Assembly: GCA_044221135.1 (NCBI GenBank)
Contig: JBGAPT010000008.1
Coordinates: forward strand, 4,632 to 68,631
DNA from: UBA4722 sp044221135
GTDB lineage: Bacteria > Pseudomonadota > Gammaproteobacteria > DSM-16500
Length of the DNA stretch: 64,000 nt
Direction: 5' to 3'
Shown here: positions 61,552 to 64,000 of the stretch, piece after piece
How the letters are laid out: each line of letters begins with the position of its first letter
Position numbering within the stretch: the first letter of the stretch is position 1
Notes under the pieces: generated by a model
Seen by the model: only the letters and a program-made list of their open reading frames with translations
Databases searched by the model: none
Told to the model about the DNA's origin: nothing
Program-made: the position numbers and the translations under genes

Positions 61552-61926
61552 ATGAAAAAGCTGATTCCTATTGCGATTGTTGCATTACTGATTGACGGTT
61601 GTTCTTCTATTCCCGTACAGCCTCAAGCCGCAGGTATTATGGTATCGCCTAACCCTGCTCCTAAAAGCTGCAAATATGTTGGTCAGGTTGTAGGCAACCA
61701 AGGTGATTTTTTCACAGGCGGTTTTACTTCTAATAAAAACTTAGAACAAGGTGCTATGAACGATTTAAGAAATCAGGCAAGCAAGCAAGGTGCTAACTAT
61801 GTGCAACTTGTTACAAATCGTGCGGGCGTCACGGGATCATTCGGTTATTACGGCGGTAACTCTCAAGAAACGAATGTGACCAATACAGGAAACGCTTACA
61901 GATGCCCAGCATCGGCTATTGGTTAA
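61552..61926 (+). CDS. DUF4156-type outer-membrane lipoprotein
   Basis: A 124-residue lipoprotein from the ATG at 61552 (MKKLIPIAIVALLIDGCSS, lipobox IDGC), with GAGG upstream. The mature part has the DUF4156 pattern: SCKYVGQVVGNQGDF, AMNDLRNQASKQGANYVQL and a C-terminal AYRCP cysteine. The family function is unknown; it is common in gammaproteobacteria. Confidence 0.82.
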   Translation: MKKLIPIAIVALLIDGCSSIPVQPQAAGIMVSPNPAPKSCKYVGQVVGNQGDFFTGGFTSNKNLEQGAMNDLRNQASKQGANYVQLVTNRAGVTGSFGYYGGNSQETNVTNTGNAYRCPASAIG

Positions 61927-61945
61927 TATAGCTATCAAACAGTGT

Positions 61946-61968
61946 CCATGCCACCTGAAGTGGCATGG
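61946..61968. terminator. hairpin after the DUF4156 lipoprotein gene
   Basis: CCATGCCAC-CTGAA-GTGGCATGG is a perfect nine-base stem 19 bases after the stop. The U-tract is poor (GATTCTG), so termination efficiency is uncertain. Confidence 0.5.
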
Positions 61969-62142
61969 GATTCTGAGTTATCTCGACGAAACTTACCTCA
62001 TCTCCGCTGTCATTGCTGTAAGTGCCATAGTATCACCAGGCATTAATCCTTTGTTGATTTTCTAGAGCATGTTAAGATACAACAAAATACATTATTGGTT
62101 TGAGCATTCATCAATGAAGTTCATACGTAAACGGATAAGATT

Positions 62143-62682
62143 ATGTATAGCTTTTTAAAAGCATTAGTACACAACCCACGTGAGATAGGCGCGATTTTTC
62201 CAAGTTCCTCTTTTCTTGCCAAAGAAATGGCTGCCCATGTTATAAAAAACCGTGACGGTGTGATTGTTGAATTAGGCGCGGGTACGGGTGTGATTACTAA
62301 AGAATTAATAAAATCAGGTGTGCAGCCAGGTAATATGATTGTGATTGAATCATCGAGCAGCATGGTAAAAAAATTACGTCGCCGTTTTCCAGCGATCCAA
62401 ATTATTGAAGGCAGTGCAGCCAATTTACTCACATTATTGGCTTTTGAAAAACGGGAAATACATACTATTATTTCCAGCTTGCCATTACGTTCTTTACATA
62501 AACCCATGGCAGAATCTATTCTTAAACAAATTAATAAACGACTGTCGAAACACGGTCGATATATTCAATTTACCTATAGTTTTAACGAGGATCCTTTTTT
62601 TTCATTAGTTAATTTTCAACGCATTATTTCAAAGCGTATTTGGATGAATGTGCCACCTGCGCGCGTGGATGTGTGGGCTTAA
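62143..62682 (+). CDS. PmtA-like phospholipid N-methyltransferase
   Basis: A 179-residue SAM-dependent methyltransferase. The N-terminus LKALVHNPREIGAIFPSSS is typical of the PmtA group of phosphatidylethanolamine methyltransferases, followed by the SAM loop VELGAGTGVITKELI and IIEGSAANL. The distinguishing motif SSLPLRSL is present. rRNA dimethyladenosine methyltransferases share the fold but lack this N-terminus. If correct, it would contribute to phosphatidylcholine synthesis, which Legionella needs for Dot/Icm function. Confidence 0.75.
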   Translation: MYSFLKALVHNPREIGAIFPSSSFLAKEMAAHVIKNRDGVIVELGAGTGVITKELIKSGVQPGNMIVIESSSSMVKKLRRRFPAIQIIEGSAANLLTLLAFEKREIHTIISSLPLRSLHKPMAESILKQINKRLSKHGRYIQFTYSFNEDPFFSLVNFQRIISKRIWMNVPPARVDVWA

Positions 62683-62718
62683 ATAAAATAATGTTCTAAT
62701 GCAAGAGTGATATTTAAA

Positions 62719-63090
62719 ATGCCGCAAACACAAAAAACAATATACTATGATCCGACAAGCAATCGTATTATTAAAATTGATTCGGATGTTGTGAGGTACA
62801 GTTTTTTTCGTGCGGATATGGTTGTGAAGGTAGGTGCAAGTACTGTTTATTATAAAGATGACGGTGTCAATAGACGCATCTGTCAAATTGGGAAAGAAAA
62901 GGTAGAATATAGCGGTGATAAAATCAGTCGCATAGGAAAAAGTAATATTTTATATGAAGCAATGACACTATCTACTCAAGAATTGGATTCTCTTCTTGCT
63001 TCTGTGGATTTTTGGCATAAATCGGAAGATGTGAATACAGATAAAGAGGCAGATGAAAAACAAAGTAGAATTACTTGTTCTCTTCTGTAG
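62719..63090 (+). CDS. 123-residue protein ending in a CaaX-like motif, candidate effector
   Basis: No recognisable family. From the ATG at 62719 the protein is MPQTQKTIYYDPTSNRIIKI and then beta-rich, with repeated short strands (VVKVGASTVYYKD, VNRRICQIGKEKVEYSGDKI, ISRIGKSNILYEA), then a helix and an acidic tail, ending RITCSLL. The last four residues CSLL fit a CaaX box with Leu at X, the preference of eukaryotic geranylgeranyltransferase I. A GTG four codons earlier is an alternative start. Confidence 0.55.
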   Translation: MPQTQKTIYYDPTSNRIIKIDSDVVRYSFFRADMVVKVGASTVYYKDDGVNRRICQIGKEKVEYSGDKISRIGKSNILYEAMTLSTQELDSLLASVDFWHKSEDVNTDKEADEKQSRITCSLL

Positions 63091-63188
63091 GTTGTTTAGT
63101 CTGGTGCTGTTATTGCTGTAAGATAATTACGTATTTCGTTGATGATACGACGGGCATTGTTATTTCCAATAAATTTTAGGGATTTTAC

Positions 63189-63812
63189 ATGAGAAATTCA
63201 TTTGAAAAAATACTGAAAGGATATCAGTTATTCAGAAAAAAATACGCTTCTGGCGATAATTCTGTTATGCAATATCTTTCTAATTATGGCCAGCAGCCGC
63301 AAGCGATGGTTGTTGCATGCTGCGACTCAAGAGTGGACCCTGCTTTGATATTGCAATGTGATCCAGGTGATTTATTTGTAGTGCGCAATGTGGCGAATAT
63401 TGTCCCACCTTATGAAAAAGATAAATGGCATCATGGAACAAGTGCTGCGTTAGAGTTTGGAATCTGTTTTTTGGAAATTCAGCATCTTGTTTTGCTGGGA
63501 CACAGTCAATGTGGTGGCATTCAAGCATTGTTTAAGGACTGTGATGCACAGCAAAATGACTTTATAACCAACTGGGTGTCTTTGGTAAAAACAGAGCACA
63601 CGCATCCACACAGTGAAGATGAATACGCTAAACTTGCACTCAATCAATCTTTGCAAAATTGCCTCACTTTCCCCTGGATAAAAGATAAAATCATCCAGCA
63701 TAAATTAACAATACATCAGTGGTTTTTTGATGTCAAAAAGGGAGAGATTTTTACTTGTGAAGATGTCAACAAGGGTTATCAGCCGCTGGAAGAAGTAATG
63801 TTGTCATCATGA
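63189..63812 (+). CDS. can: beta-class carbonic anhydrase
   Basis: Interconverts carbon dioxide and bicarbonate. The 207-residue protein has the zinc ligands in VVACCDSRVDP (Cys, with the Asp-Arg dyad) and LGHSQCGG (His and Cys). It also has FVVRNVANIVPPY and HGTSAALEFGI. The length is typical. It stands alone with a good ribosome binding site. Confidence 0.94.
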   Translation: MRNSFEKILKGYQLFRKKYASGDNSVMQYLSNYGQQPQAMVVACCDSRVDPALILQCDPGDLFVVRNVANIVPPYEKDKWHHGTSAALEFGICFLEIQHLVLLGHSQCGGIQALFKDCDAQQNDFITNWVSLVKTEHTHPHSEDEYAKLALNQSLQNCLTFPWIKDKIIQHKLTIHQWFFDVKKGEIFTCEDVNKGYQPLEEVMLSS

Positions 63813-63825
63813 GTGAGAAAAGATT

Positions 63826-64000
63826 CGTAACTATTTAGTGTCCTCGCTCATTGTCATCCCCGTTGTCCACTCTGTCATTCCCGTTGTTCACTCTGTCATC
63901 CCCGCTCTCTACTCTGTCATCCCTGCGAAGGCGGGGACCCATCATGACTTGTCTCCTGAACTACCTTATTTCTTGATAATTCAATTTCAACTGTACTCAT
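63826..64000. repeat. DyD flank, tandem array and truncated HpB element
   Basis: GTAACTATTTAGTGTCC matches the DyD end. From 63856 come three 21-base units (TGTCATCCCCGTTGTCCACTC and variants), leading into an HpB copy at 63916 that the window end cuts at AATTCAATTTCAACTGTACTC. The array unit again derives from the HpB terminus. Confidence 0.75.

Overview
The window looks like a chromosomal segment of a low-GC gammaproteobacterium of the order Legionellales (Coxiella, Legionella, Rickettsiella or Aquicella relatives). The evidence is a Dot/Icm type IVB secretion cluster (icmP, icmO, icmN, icmM and two icmL paralogues) at the left end. It is supported by gammaproteobacterial gene orders: tRNA-Gln/prs/rplY/pth, hemA-prfA-prmC, and ubiI beside gcvTHP. 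I cannot name the species from sequence alone.

Layout. 1-6.5 kb: Dot/Icm coupling-complex genes read leftwards behind dksA. 6.6-13.5 kb: housekeeping genes read leftwards (prmC, prfA, hemA, pth, rplY, prs, tRNA-Gln, lolB). 13.7-24.8 kb: ychF, an ATPase/nuclease-like gene preceded by three regularly spaced palindromes, rlmB, rnr, several membrane proteins and a hybrid histidine kinase. 25.1-28.5 kb: a one-module NRPS-like gene (A-T-TE) with an unexplained C-terminal tail. 28.5-31.6 kb: thyA, lgt, rppH, dapB. 31.8-38.4 kb: a kdp potassium-pump operon whose KdpD ends before any kinase domain and which has no kdpE. 38.4-44.3 kb: an accessory island with two large proteins of unknown family, an IS30-type element and repeats. 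44.4-53.9 kb: an FKBP isomerase and a leftward run coaBC, dut, algC, ubiI, gcvT, gcvH, gcvPA, gcvPB. 54-64 kb: radC, rpmB, rpmG, a broken IS5-type element, cpdA, a Tim44-like protein, a diguanylate cyclase, a probable PmrA-controlled effector, a PmtA-like methyltransferase, a small protein ending in a CaaX-like CSLL, and a beta-carbonic anhydrase.

The intergenic DNA is unusually full of structured repeats, which I sort into four families. PalA is about 100-180 bp with three dyads, one stem showing compensatory changes between copies; a fragment is translated as part of the icmN N-terminus. HpB is a 134-bp MITE-like element with GTCATCCCCGCG ends that has seeded short tandem arrays from its termini and hosts or flanks both IS elements. 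LirC elements have very long inverted repeats. DyD is a short dyad family around GTAACTATT.

Taken together this is the genome style of a host-associated bacterium: an effector secretion machine, candidate effectors, two-component and c-di-GMP signalling, and heavy repeat proliferation. The most unusual signals are the three-palindrome array upstream of the ATPase, the PalA elements, the kinase-less KdpD, and the candidate effectors at 60.3 and 62.7 kb.
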